NCBI RefSeq assembly: GCF_000495835.1
Contig: NZ_AWGC01000021.1
Location: 1 to 42,523 of the forward strand
Length of the DNA stretch: 42,523 nucleotides
Reading direction: 5' to 3'
DNA from: Asticcacaulis sp. AC402
Lineage (GTDB): Bacteria > Pseudomonadota > Alphaproteobacteria > Caulobacterales > Caulobacteraceae
The position numbers were made by a program, and so were the translations under genes. Under the pieces are notes generated by a model. The model searched no databases, was not told the DNA's origin, and saw nothing but the letters and a program-made list of their open reading frames with translations. Positions 33,786 to 42,178 of the stretch are shown piece after piece. Each line of letters starts with the position of its first letter. Positions within the stretch are counted from its first letter, which is position 1.

Positions 33786-35413
33786 TACGGCCGGCCCTTC
33801 TTTGGCGTCAGTGGCTTGGCACTTTTGCGGCCCTTGATGTGCATAATGAATTCATAAAGCTTGCCGTCCCGGTTGTAGCGGCTGTGCAGGTCCAGGCTTT
33901 CGAAAATCCATTCGATGACGTCGTAGACTCCGTCCTGGCCCAGCCGGTAATTGATACGCGCCTTGTCGAGGCCGGCAAAGGCGGTGATGAAGCCGTATTT
34001 GCGGCTGGAGAACTTGCTGGCCAGCGGCTTCATCCCTTTGATGTCCTGTTCCATCAACTGGTCCGGGGCCATGGTCAGGCGCGCCCGCCCGTCCGCCGCC
34101 TCGACCTGCAGGCGCTGTGTCGCCATGGCAGCGACCCCCGGCGACCGCAGCATCAGCGCCAGGTCCAGGGCTCGCGCCTGGTCGCGCCCGGCGCCCGGCG
34201 CCACGGGCTTTTCTGGCAAGGGCGCTTGTGGCAGGGGCGTTTGCCCTCGGGCGGCTTCGACCTGGCGTTCCAGCTGATCGGCCTTTGACAGCGCGATATA
34301 GATGGGCGGCGACTTGGCCTTGGCATAGGGCAGGCGCACAATGTTGGAGATGAAGGTGTGCATTTCGCGCTCAGCGCGGCAATGGTCGGCCAGCCGGCGG
34401 ATGACCTGGGCGAGCGTCCTGCGGGACTCGTGCGTGACCTCCCCAAAGATGGTGCGGTCGAAGTCCTCGCTCTCGCCCAGGCTCTCCTGCTCCAGATAAC
34501 TGGCCAGGGCCGCATAGTAGTTTTCCTCGGCGATCAGCGGTTCAGCCTTGCCCCGGATGATGGTCTCGGTCGTCAGTTGCCCCAGGTAGGCGGACACATG
34601 TTCCGGCAGCCGCGCATCCTCCAGCCCCAGACCGGCGAGAGCGTCATCATAGTGGCCCGCCAGCCATGGCAGGACGCCATCGGCGTCGATGAAATCGCCG
34701 TACAGGTGACCGGAGAAGGCGATTTCTTCGGCGGGCAGCAGGATAACAAGGCCGCGCGACTTGGCGAAAACCGCGTCGATGGCCGCCTTGACCTCGGGCC
34801 GAAGGCCTTCGGCCGCGCCTTCCTGCTCGAGGTATTCGCGGAAATATTCGCCCGGAATATCGACGATGGCGAACTTCTCGTAGGCTTCGTCGAACTCGAA
34901 GATGTGGACACTGGGTACCGTGGTGCTGGCGATAAAGGTGCCATTCTGGGCATAGCCCGGCGTGCAGCCGTAGGGCGAGTCGTTTTGCTGGATCTCATAC
35001 TTGAAACGGTTGAGGAAGAAGGTCTTGCCGGCGGTCGGGAAGCCCAGCAGGGTGATAATCTTCATGTCCTGGTTGTGGCAGGCCTTCATGTCGCCCAGGA
35101 ACACGGCGACCTCCCTGTCGAGCGGCGTTTCGGCCGGGTGTACGGGTTCGACCGGCGGAGGCGGTGCCTTGGCGGGCGCGTCGGGTATCGCTTCAACAGG
35201 CGTGGCTGCCGGCGCCGGCCTCTCCGGCAACCGGTTCAGCGCAATGACATTGGACGGCAGTGTATCGGGGGACGGCGGCGTATCGGGCTGGGCAGGGCCG
35301 GCCTTCAGTACCGGCACGCCGATCTCGTCGACTCCTTCGCAGATGGCGCAGCGCGCCTGGCTTGGCGGCATGTCGCGGCCGCAGTTGCTGCAGTGGTAGT
35401 GAGCTTCAGCCAT
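33785..35413 (-). CDS. zinc-ribbon GTPase, possibly of the DO-GTPase2/TRAFAC class
   Basis: 542 residues, soluble. A zinc ribbon has C8-x2-C11 and C22-x2-C25; a Pro-rich linker (about 35-98) follows. The GTPase core has the P-loop G124-F-P-T-A-G-K130-T (TLLGFPTAGKTFF), the G3 motif in KFAIVDIPGEYF, and the G4-like SKAD in YIALSKADQLER; an insert of about 150 residues lies between G3 and G4. Its layout resembles the 'double-GTPase 2' proteins of predicted conflict systems as I recall; a second domain is not evident to me. No membrane segment. The start overlaps the preceding gene by 8 bases. It probably acts as the cassette's switch. Confidence 0.8.
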   Translation of the reverse strand: MAEAHYHCSNCGRDMPPSQARCAICEGVDEIGVPVLKAGPAQPDTPPSPDTLPSNVIALNRLPERPAPAATPVEAIPDAPAKAPPPPVEPVHPAETPLDREVAVFLGDMKACHNQDMKIITLLGFPTAGKTFFLNRFKYEIQQNDSPYGCTPGYAQNGTFIASTTVPSVHIFEFDEAYEKFAIVDIPGEYFREYLEQEGAAEGLRPEVKAAIDAVFAKSRGLVILLPAEEIAFSGHLYGDFIDADGVLPWLAGHYDDALAGLGLEDARLPEHVSAYLGQLTTETIIRGKAEPLIAEENYYAALASYLEQESLGESEDFDRTIFGEVTHESRRTLAQVIRRLADHCRAEREMHTFISNIVRLPYAKAKSPPIYIALSKADQLERQVEAARGQTPLPQAPLPEKPVAPGAGRDQARALDLALMLRSPGVAAMATQRLQVEAADGRARLTMAPDQLMEQDIKGMKPLASKFSSRKYGFITAFAGLDKARINYRLGQDGVYDVIEWIFESLDLHSRYNRDGKLYEFIMHIKGRKSAKPLTPKKGRP

Positions 35414-36803
35414 ATCGTCTACTCGCTGGCATGTCCGTCTGGTAGATCAGAAGGACCAGTTCGATTAACAGTTGGGTCTTGATAAGGGAGGCCGCCCCAC
35501 TCAGATGGCGGTTCAACATGATGGCCATGCCCGGCAGGTCTTTCCGGCCAGACAGTTGGCGCGCCGCAGCCGAAAGGCCGCGCGCCGTGCTCTCCCGGAG
35601 GTCGTCCGACATAAGCCGGTCGTAGAAGACGATCGCGACGTCTGCCGGTACATCGCCCAGGATACGGGCCAGATCCTGCCGGGCCGCCAGTATGGCGAGC
35701 AGGTCATGGCGCTCAGCCAGGCGCGCGACAAGTGCCAGGTCCAGTTCGCCGCACAGGCTCGGACTGTCCAGCATAAGGCCGCAGACCGGCCCCAAAGACC
35801 TCAGTAGCGGACGATTGTCCGCGAGTTCGAATATTTCGAGCGTTCTGCGAAGCTGTCCCTTATGGGCGTCCGATTGCAGGAACCAGGCGAACAGGCGCTG
35901 TGACAAGCGGGTGAAAAAGCCAGCCAACTCGCTTTCGGGGATGGTGGCAAAACGCAGGGTCTGTGTCAGGGCTTGATCGTAGTTCATGCCGGCGACAACG
36001 CGCGTTGCGACGGTCAGTATCTGGTCATCCAGTGTCGCCGCCGCAGTGTCAATACGCTGGGCTGCCAAGGCGCGGACCTCTGGAGCCAGGAGCTCCAGGA
36101 AGCGTTCGCGGATGCGGATCGGCATCGGCACGTCGAAGTGATTGCCGTCGAACCCCGCCGCCGTCATGCGCGCGGGCTCAAAGCCCACGGCCTGGGTTTC
36201 GCGCCCGGGCGGCACGACGATCAGGGCCGCGTGACCCAGCACGGAGGCCCAATGCGCGGAGGTGGCCCAGGTCAGCGTCGGCGCCGTCTCATCCTGTGCC
36301 ACGCTTCCCAGGATCGAGGTCAGCACGGTCTCGGCGGCGGATCCGTCGGTTACCACCACCCGCCGGTACCACCGCGGCGCGAGGCCATCCCAGCTATGCG
36401 CAGCGATCGCCGGGTCGCTAAGGCCTTCGACGGTCAACGGCTTGCGCGCAAAGCCATCGCTGCCGTCCGGCTCAGGCAGCAAGGACAGCAGGGCTACGCA
36501 CACCCTTTCCTGTTGCGGGCCCATGGCGGCCGGCACGATGACGGCGTTGGCGAAACAGGCGAACCCGCTCTGCGTCCGGCCCTGGTTACGTGCGCGCAGC
36601 ACAAGGCAGTCGCCGCCGGGCAAGGGCAGACACGCCACCACCTCGGGCTCGCCTGACTCCGCCCACCGCGCCAGAACCAGCGGCAGATTGCGTGCCTGGG
36701 CCTCGGGAGATGTCCTGTCGTCAGGCGCCTGCGCCTGGGCGCGAATGCGGAAATCGCGTCCGCGTCCGTCCGGTCCGATCATCAGGGTGGAAAAGGTGGC
36801 CAT
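35406..36803 (-). CDS. soluble protein, possible GTPase-associated protein (GAP1-like)
   Basis: 465 residues, no TM or signal peptide. The N-terminal 170 residues are beta-rich (FSTLMIGPDGRGRDFRI, EVVACLPLPGGDCLVLRARN). The remainder alternates beta and helix and ends in a helical region (DLALVARLAERHDLLAILA, LSGAASLIKTQLLIELVLL). In predicted systems with this GTPase class the adjacent gene is often a large 'GTPase-associated protein'; position, size and the N-terminal style fit, but no motif proves it. It starts seven bases after the small TM gene and overlaps the GTPase gene by eight. Confidence 0.7.
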   Translation of the reverse strand: MATFSTLMIGPDGRGRDFRIRAQAQAPDDRTSPEAQARNLPLVLARWAESGEPEVVACLPLPGGDCLVLRARNQGRTQSGFACFANAVIVPAAMGPQQERVCVALLSLLPEPDGSDGFARKPLTVEGLSDPAIAAHSWDGLAPRWYRRVVVTDGSAAETVLTSILGSVAQDETAPTLTWATSAHWASVLGHAALIVVPPGRETQAVGFEPARMTAAGFDGNHFDVPMPIRIRERFLELLAPEVRALAAQRIDTAAATLDDQILTVATRVVAGMNYDQALTQTLRFATIPESELAGFFTRLSQRLFAWFLQSDAHKGQLRRTLEIFELADNRPLLRSLGPVCGLMLDSPSLCGELDLALVARLAERHDLLAILAARQDLARILGDVPADVAIVFYDRLMSDDLRESTARGLSAAARQLSGRKDLPGMAIMLNRHLSGAASLIKTQLLIELVLLIYQTDMPASRRYG

Positions 36804-36810
36804 GGGGACG

Positions 36811-37245
36811 TCAGTTGCCGGCCGAGATCGAGGTGCCGCCGGGCGTCAGTTCGGTGTCGTCGGCGACGCTGGTCGCAGGTGGCTCACCAACGGACGCATT
36901 GTTGGCTGGCTTCATCACATAGGCTACGGCCAGCATGACGCAGGTAACGGCCAGAACGGCGCAGGCGATGACCGCCAGCCTGCCGTAGCGGCCGAACGCA
37001 CTTTGGCCCTCGTCGGCACGCCGGGCCACGGCCTGGTCGACCAGGCCGGGCAGCACCTGGTTGAGATACTGCGGCAAGAGGCTGTCGACCTGATTGCGGG
37101 TGTCCTGACTGACACGCTCGGCTATGGTGTCGGCCAGGGACGGCATCCGGCTCCCGGGCACCCTGGCCGCTGCGCCATCGACCAGGAAATGCAAAAAGCC
37201 CTGCGCCAGTTCCCTTTTCTGCGCGTCTTCGTCGTTGGACACCAT
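36811..37245 (-). CDS. small single-pass membrane protein
   Basis: 144 residues. A soluble helical N-terminal region (about 1-88, including DTRNQVDSLLPQYLNQVLPGLVDQ in part), one TM (LAVIACAVLAVTCVMLAVAYV) and a 35-residue hydrophilic tail. No signal peptide, so the N-terminal helices are probably cytoplasmic. GGAG lies eight bases before the ATG. First gene after the repeat that separates it from the pseudokinase. No family recognised. Confidence 0.75.
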   Translation of the reverse strand: MVSNDEDAQKRELAQGFLHFLVDGAAARVPGSRMPSLADTIAERVSQDTRNQVDSLLPQYLNQVLPGLVDQAVARRADEGQSAFGRYGRLAVIACAVLAVTCVMLAVAYVMKPANNASVGEPPATSVADDTELTPGGTSISAGN

Positions 37246-37264
37246 GGCTGCTTCTCCGTCTTCC

Positions 37265-37319
37265 AGAGCGGGATGGGTTTTGACGGACTCAAAACCGCGC
37301 TCTAAGTTTTGTTTTGTCT
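37265..37319 (+). repeat. intergenic palindromic repeat, copy 4 (left half only)
   Basis: AGAGCGGGATGggTTTTGAcggacTCAAAAccGCGCTCT followed by AAGTTTTGTTTTGTCTCG. It matches the left half of the copy at 18303-18418; the GCGCAA...TCGGATTGCGC half is absent. It lies in the 81-bp gap between the pseudokinase and the next cassette gene and may weaken read-through. Confidence 0.75.
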
Positions 37320-37326
37320 CGGGCTT

Positions 37327-39228
37327 CTAGTTTTGTCGCTGATTTTGTCCCTGGCGAATCCAGTCGCGGCATGCCAGCCCGTCCAGGCGCGCATGGTCGA
37401 CGCCGCGCACGGTCAAGGCGGCAAACGAAGCCATGCCGCCAATCAGGTCGATGTCATAGGGATAGCCGAAATAGTGCATCGCAGCCAGGCAAAGTTCGGC
37501 ATCTGTATTGCCGCCCTCGGACGCCGAATTCACCAGCTTCAGGGCTTCATCCTGTTTGATCAATGTTGTCCGCCCGGCAAAAAACAGCTCGGCCGCCCTG
37601 AAGCTGGCATCGGCACTGCCCAGTGCCCCGGCACGTCTGTAGGCTGTGGCCGCAGAGTCGTACTGAGCGGCTTCGGTATCACCGTCGCCGCGCCGCAGAT
37701 AGAGGTCCATCAGCCGGCTGTCGGTGTCGAACCCGTAGGTTTTGGCGACTTCGAAACGATTGATGGCGCTGATCAGGGCGATCTTTTGCGGTGCCCGCGT
37801 TGAGCCCGGTGACAGCCTTTGTGCTTCCTCGGCATTGAAGCTGTCCTGTTGGCTCCAGGTATCGAAAATCTGGCCGATCTGGTAGTTAGCGTCGCCATAG
37901 ACGCTGCGATTGGCCCGGATAAAGGCGCCATCCGGCTTTTTCAGTACGCCGGCGGCCGGGGCATAGTGGTCGTGCCTCTGCGAAAGGCTCAGCCCGGTAT
38001 CCAGTTTGGCGACCTTGTAATTGGCGACCTTGCCCTGGGCGGTGGTCCGGTCGCTGACTGCCAGGCGGTAATAGTCGAGCGCCGTCTTGCCACCACAGGC
38101 GTCTTTTTTTTCGCATAACACGCCGAGCGTATAGGCAACCCAGCTGTAGTCAGGTGACAGCGTATCCGGTATCTTGTTGAGCGCCTTGGCACACAGGGGT
38201 TGGGCGTCGGATGCCGCCCGGCCGACGGCAGTGCGGCAGTCCTCGACGGCTTCACGGGCCTCACGTGTCCGGCGCTCTGTCGCTGCCTGTTTCCAACTGT
38301 CCAGTCCCACCGTCAGCGCGGTGATGGCAAGCGGAATGGCCACAACGGCCACCAGAATTATGACCATCACGGGTATGCGTCGCAAGCCTGTCGGCGCGGC
38401 AAGGGGTGCCACATCGGGCTTGGCCGGCGCCGCAACGACAGGCCTGGCCGGCGCGACGGGTTTGAAACCGTCGAACCAGGCGCCGAGGCTTTCGGCCCGG
38501 GCCTTGCGCGACAGGGTTAGCCCTGTCCGCACGGCATCGGGGGCGGCGCCCACATCAGCGGCGAGATCCTGGGTGCGAATATCGGCCGGATCGCGACCCG
38601 CAAACAACCGGAACATAAGCGCGCTGGCCGCGAACATGTCCGCCTCATGGCCGATAGCGGCGCGCTTCATGGCGTCGTAGACCTCCGGTGCCGCGTATCC
38701 AGCAGGCCCGGCGACATCGGAACTTGCCACGATATCGATCAGATCGCGATAATCCGGCGCCCGCCCGGCGAAGACGATCTTGCCGTGTTGCCAAAACACA
38801 GTGTCGGGGCAGATCGTGCCGAGCACCAGTCCGGCGTCGACCACGGCTTTCAGGGCCATGGCGAGGTCGCGTGAGCTGTCACCCGTCGCGTCAACCAGCC
38901 GCTTGCCCGGCGCCTGGGTCACCACCCAGTTGCCCTTGGCGACAATGACGCCCAGCAGGTTGGGATGCACGCTCTTCATCACGGTCTGAAACGCTTCCGC
39001 GACCCTGGCGTAGGCCGCGTCGAAGCGGGCTTCGGCCGCGACGATACTGCCGCCCTTCGTTCGCCGTATCAATCCCTGCGGTGCGAATTCGTGCACCAGG
39101 ACCCTTTGGCCTTCGTAAACGCCCTCATAGAGAAAGCGGTCGAAAAGACGCGCCCGTATGCTGCTCAGGCGGAGCTTGTCGCCGAAGGCCGCGACGGTAT
39201 CGAGCGGGTGCGGGGGAATCAGACTCAT
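37327..39228 (-). CDS. membrane pseudokinase with extracytoplasmic Sel1/TPR-like repeats
   Basis: 633 residues. About 15-255 is a Ser/Thr-kinase-like domain: VYEGQRVLVHEFAP replaces VAIK (His46 for Lys), VLGTICPDTVFW replaces HRDxKxxN (Thr138 for the catalytic Asp), KIVFAGRAPDY replaces DFG (Phe153 for Asp), while GYAAPEVYDAMK (APE) and MFAASALMFRLFAGRDPAD are kept. With all catalytic residues gone it is a pseudokinase. A single TM lies near 285-309. The extracytoplasmic part has helical repeats of Sel1/TPR type (YRRAGALGSADASFRAAELFFAG; LVNSASEGGNTDAELCLAAM). This is the PknB topology with a dead kinase. First gene of the cassette, 86 bases after the cytochrome bd operon. Confidence 0.82.
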   Translation of the reverse strand: MSLIPPHPLDTVAAFGDKLRLSSIRARLFDRFLYEGVYEGQRVLVHEFAPQGLIRRTKGGSIVAAEARFDAAYARVAEAFQTVMKSVHPNLLGVIVAKGNWVVTQAPGKRLVDATGDSSRDLAMALKAVVDAGLVLGTICPDTVFWQHGKIVFAGRAPDYRDLIDIVASSDVAGPAGYAAPEVYDAMKRAAIGHEADMFAASALMFRLFAGRDPADIRTQDLAADVGAAPDAVRTGLTLSRKARAESLGAWFDGFKPVAPARPVVAAPAKPDVAPLAAPTGLRRIPVMVIILVAVVAIPLAITALTVGLDSWKQAATERRTREAREAVEDCRTAVGRAASDAQPLCAKALNKIPDTLSPDYSWVAYTLGVLCEKKDACGGKTALDYYRLAVSDRTTAQGKVANYKVAKLDTGLSLSQRHDHYAPAAGVLKKPDGAFIRANRSVYGDANYQIGQIFDTWSQQDSFNAEEAQRLSPGSTRAPQKIALISAINRFEVAKTYGFDTDSRLMDLYLRRGDGDTEAAQYDSAATAYRRAGALGSADASFRAAELFFAGRTTLIKQDEALKLVNSASEGGNTDAELCLAAMHYFGYPYDIDLIGGMASFAALTVRGVDHARLDGLACRDWIRQGQNQRQN

Positions 39229-39313
39229 TGCGGACTAATAGACTTTCAGGATTACGCCTTTTTGACGACAAACCTTCTTTGTCAGACATCGCGCCTGCGC
39301 GGAAGCAGAAGAT

Positions 39314-39427
39314 CTATGCGCGCAGCATCAGCTTGATGATAAGTCCCACGAACGTGACCGCCGCAACACCCGCCAGCCACAAACCGGCGAACCACAGCCA
39401 TTGCGTGACTTGGCGCGGCGGCTTCAA
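39314..39427 (-). CDS. DUF2474-type small subunit of cytochrome bd oxidase
   Basis: 37 residues from a TTG start whose last two bases are shared with the cydB TGA stop (ATTGA). One TM helix (WLWFAGLWLAGVAAVTFVGL) follows a short basic N-terminus (KPPRQVTQ), and the tail is KLMLRA. This is the size and pattern of the DUF2474/CydX-like third subunit that follows cioAB-type oxidases and stabilises the heme centres. It is too short for usual gene-finding thresholds and starts with a rare codon, so it is easily missed. Confidence 0.8.
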   Translation of the reverse strand: MKPPRQVTQWLWFAGLWLAGVAAVTFVGLIIKLMLRA

Positions 39428-40428
39428 TGGTAGCCCTCCCCGGGGTCGATCTTGCCACGGAACACCCAGTAGGCGTAGCCAGTATAGACCAGGATAATCG
39501 GCACCAGAATGGCCGCGCCGACCAGCAGAAAGCCCAGCGACTTGTCCGGCCCGGCCGCCTCGTGGAAGGTGAGGGCGCCCGGAACAATGTAGGGATAGAA
39601 GCTGATGGCGATGCCGGCATAGCTCAGAACAAATAAACCCAGGGCCGCCAGGAACGGCGTCAGGTGTTTGCCCGTCCGCAAGCCATGCCAGAGCGCCAGG
39701 GCGCACATCGCCAGCAACACGGGCACGAATCCCGAGAAGACGGCGGTCGGCCAGCCAAACCAGCGTTCGAAATAGAGGCGGTTGATAAATGGCGTCCACA
39801 GGCTGATCACGCCGATCAGGCCCAGGGTCCCGGCGGCCAGGATCAGCGACCATCTGCGCGCCTTGTCCTGGACGGCGCCCACAGTCTTCAGGTTCAGCCA
39901 GGTTGTGCCCAGCAGCCCATAACCCACGACGACCGCAACGCCAGTGGTCAGCGAAAACGGCGTCAGCCAGTCCCACCAGCCGCCGGCATATTGCCGGTCA
40001 GCGATGCGGATACCCTGAACCAGGGCGCCCAGGGCAATCCCCTGGGTGAACGCCGCCACCGTCGAGCCCATCATGAACCCGATATCCCAGACAGGCTTCC
40101 AGCGCCGGGTGCGCCAGCGGAACTCGAACGCCACGCCCCGGAAGACGAGTGCCAGCAGCATCAGGATCAGCGGAACGTACAAGGCCGGCAGGACCGTGGC
40201 GTAGGCCAGCGGGAAGACCGCCATCAACCCGCCGCCGCCCAGGACCAGCCAGGTTTCGTTGCCATCCCACACCGGCGCTATCGAATTGGTCATGATGTCG
40301 CGGTCGTGTTCGTCCCGGAAGACGGAAAACAAGATACCGACGCCCAGATCGAACCCGTCCAGTATGACGTAGGCCAGGACGGCGAAGGCGATCAGCGCCG
40401 CCCAGATGGTGGGAAGATCAAACGCCAT
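39424..40428 (-). CDS. cydB: cytochrome bd-type quinol oxidase subunit II
   Basis: 334 residues, eight or more TM helices; with CydA forms the terminal oxidase that reduces O2 to water using quinol without pumping protons. The family start FDLPTIWAALIAFAVLAYVILDGFDLGVG and VWDGNETWLVLGGGGLMAVFP are clear. It overlaps the end of cydA by 11 bases; AGGAG is inside cydA. The C-terminus (YTGYAYWVFRGKIDPGEGYH) is normal. Confidence 0.96.
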   Translation of the reverse strand: MAFDLPTIWAALIAFAVLAYVILDGFDLGVGILFSVFRDEHDRDIMTNSIAPVWDGNETWLVLGGGGLMAVFPLAYATVLPALYVPLILMLLALVFRGVAFEFRWRTRRWKPVWDIGFMMGSTVAAFTQGIALGALVQGIRIADRQYAGGWWDWLTPFSLTTGVAVVVGYGLLGTTWLNLKTVGAVQDKARRWSLILAAGTLGLIGVISLWTPFINRLYFERWFGWPTAVFSGFVPVLLAMCALALWHGLRTGKHLTPFLAALGLFVLSYAGIAISFYPYIVPGALTFHEAAGPDKSLGFLLVGAAILVPIILVYTGYAYWVFRGKIDPGEGYH

Positions 40429-41809
40429 CGCGGGGCTCCTGAGCTGGCGTAAGGCCGGCCGCGCGGACAGGGCCTTTTTCCAGTTCCTGCTGCGGCAGCA
40501 GGTCGGGCGGTGTGCTGACCAGGCGGAATATGTAAAACACGCCGGCGCCGAAGACGACGAAGTAGGTAATGATAAAGGCGATCAACGAGGCGGCGACGGC
40601 TGGGGCGTCGATGTTCGACAGACTGTCTGACGTCCGCATCAGGCCGTAGACCGTCCACGGCTGGCGGCCGTTTTCCGTCGTTACCCAGCCGGCCAGTACG
40701 GCGACAAATCCCGATGGCGCGACTGCCACTGCGGCTCTGAGCAGCCAGCGATCCGAGTAAAGTGTCTTGCGCCACCGCGCCCAGAGAGACCACAGGCCGA
40801 CCGCCATCATAAGCAGGCCCAAACCGACCATGATACGGAAGGACCAGAACACAATGGCCGATTTCGGCCGGTCGGCTTTCGGCCAGGCCTTAAGTCCCTT
40901 GATCTCGGCGTTGGCATCGTGGGCCAGAATCAGCGAACCGAGTTTTGGTATCGCAACGGCGTAACGGGTCTCCTCCGCGTCGTCGTCGGGTAACCCGAAC
41001 AGAATCAGCGGTGCGCCCTTGTGCGTCTCGTAATGACCTTCCATGGCGGCGATCTTGGCCGGCTGGTGCTCCAGTGTGTTCAAACCGTGCATGTCGCCGG
41101 CAAGGATTTGCGCCGGCGTCAGAAGCGCCGCCATCCACATGGCCATGGAGAACATGATTTTCGCCAGCCGGTTGTCGCGGTCGCGCAACAGGTGCCAGGC
41201 ACCGACTCCGCCGACAGCAAAGGCCGTGGTGAGAAAAGCGGCCAGAACCGTATGGACCAGGCGGTAGGGGAAGGACGGATTGAAGATGATCTCGACCCAG
41301 CTGACCGGCACGAAAAGGCCTTCGGGGGTTATGGCGTGGCCCTGCGGCGTATGCATCCAGCTATTGGCAGCCAGGATCCAGAAGGCCGAGATGAAGGTGC
41401 CGAGTGCGACCAGGGCGGTGGCGAGCAGGTGCAGTTTGTCGCCGACCCTTTTCCGCCCGAACAGCATGATACCCAGGAAGCCGGCCTCTAGGAAAAAGGC
41501 CGTCAGGACTTCATAGCCCATCAGCGGCCCGATGACGGCGCCGGCACGGTCGGAAAACCGTGCCCAGTTGGTGCCGAACTGATAGCTCATGACGATTCCG
41601 GAGACGACGCCCATGCCAAAGGTGACAGCGAATACCGTCTTCCAGTAGTTGAACAAACGCAGATATGCCTCGTCCCGCTTCCAGAACCAGAGGGCGTTCA
41701 GCACGGCGAGATAGGAGGCCAGCCCGATCGAAAGGGCCGGGAACAGGAAATGGAACGAAACGGTAAAGGCGAACTGGATGCGGGCCAGGATTTCGGCGGT
41801 GAATTGCAT
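40418..41809 (-). CDS. cydA: cytochrome bd-type quinol oxidase subunit I, short Q-loop (CioA-like)
   Basis: 463 residues carrying hemes b558, b595 and d. His20 in FAFTVSFHFLFPALSIG is the b595/d axial ligand; WILAANSWMHTPQGH, the Q-loop GDMHGLNTLEHQPAKIAAMEG and the C-terminal NGRQPWTVYGLMRTSD are diagnostic. The protein is about 60 residues shorter than E. coli CydA, consistent with the short Q-loop cyanide-insensitive subgroup, as is the DUF2474 subunit downstream. The start is MQFTAEILARIQF at 41809; upstream open frame unsupported. Low-oxygen control is expected, but no FNR box (TTGAT-N4-ATCAA) was found upstream. Confidence 0.96.
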   Translation of the reverse strand: MQFTAEILARIQFAFTVSFHFLFPALSIGLASYLAVLNALWFWKRDEAYLRLFNYWKTVFAVTFGMGVVSGIVMSYQFGTNWARFSDRAGAVIGPLMGYEVLTAFFLEAGFLGIMLFGRKRVGDKLHLLATALVALGTFISAFWILAANSWMHTPQGHAITPEGLFVPVSWVEIIFNPSFPYRLVHTVLAAFLTTAFAVGGVGAWHLLRDRDNRLAKIMFSMAMWMAALLTPAQILAGDMHGLNTLEHQPAKIAAMEGHYETHKGAPLILFGLPDDDAEETRYAVAIPKLGSLILAHDANAEIKGLKAWPKADRPKSAIVFWSFRIMVGLGLLMMAVGLWSLWARWRKTLYSDRWLLRAAVAVAPSGFVAVLAGWVTTENGRQPWTVYGLMRTSDSLSNIDAPAVAASLIAFIITYFVVFGAGVFYIFRLVSTPPDLLPQQELEKGPVRAAGLTPAQEPRDGV

Positions 41810-42178
41810 GTCGCGGCGCCTCCAATTGAGCGCGGCCGGTGTTTGCCATAAACCCGATCGTAATCCCATGTGGCGTGCCGCCGCAGCGACGCTGGAATAG
41901 CGAAATGCCGACAGTCTCCGCGTCGATGGTTTGCGCCTCACCGGGCACAACCTACCGGAAACCACGAAGCCCCGGCGTAGCGGTCTGGCCACAGGACTGT
42001 CGCATTTTAACATCAGCAATGATCTGTGATCGTTTCACGTCCCATTTGTGCATTTCCCCCCTTAACAGCGTTTCAGTTTGGACTATCTTGTTATTTCGCT
42101 GCGCCATCCTATTTCAACTTGGTCGCGGCACGGGCCTTGCCTGATGCGGAAAGGGCGGGGCTTGAAACGTAAATTCAG
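41810..42178. other. 369-bp divergent intergenic region between cydA and clpS
   Basis: Must hold the promoters of both cydA and clpS. I see no FNR or ArcA-like palindrome, no terminator and no repeat from the families found elsewhere. The stretch 42005-42110 is AT-richer and is the likely promoter area. A direct repeat TGATCTGTGATC lies at 42020-42032. Confidence 0.5.

Noticed and set aside
41810-42178. FNR-type box upstream of cydA
   Set aside because: No TTGAT-N4-ATCAA or close variant found on reading this stretch.
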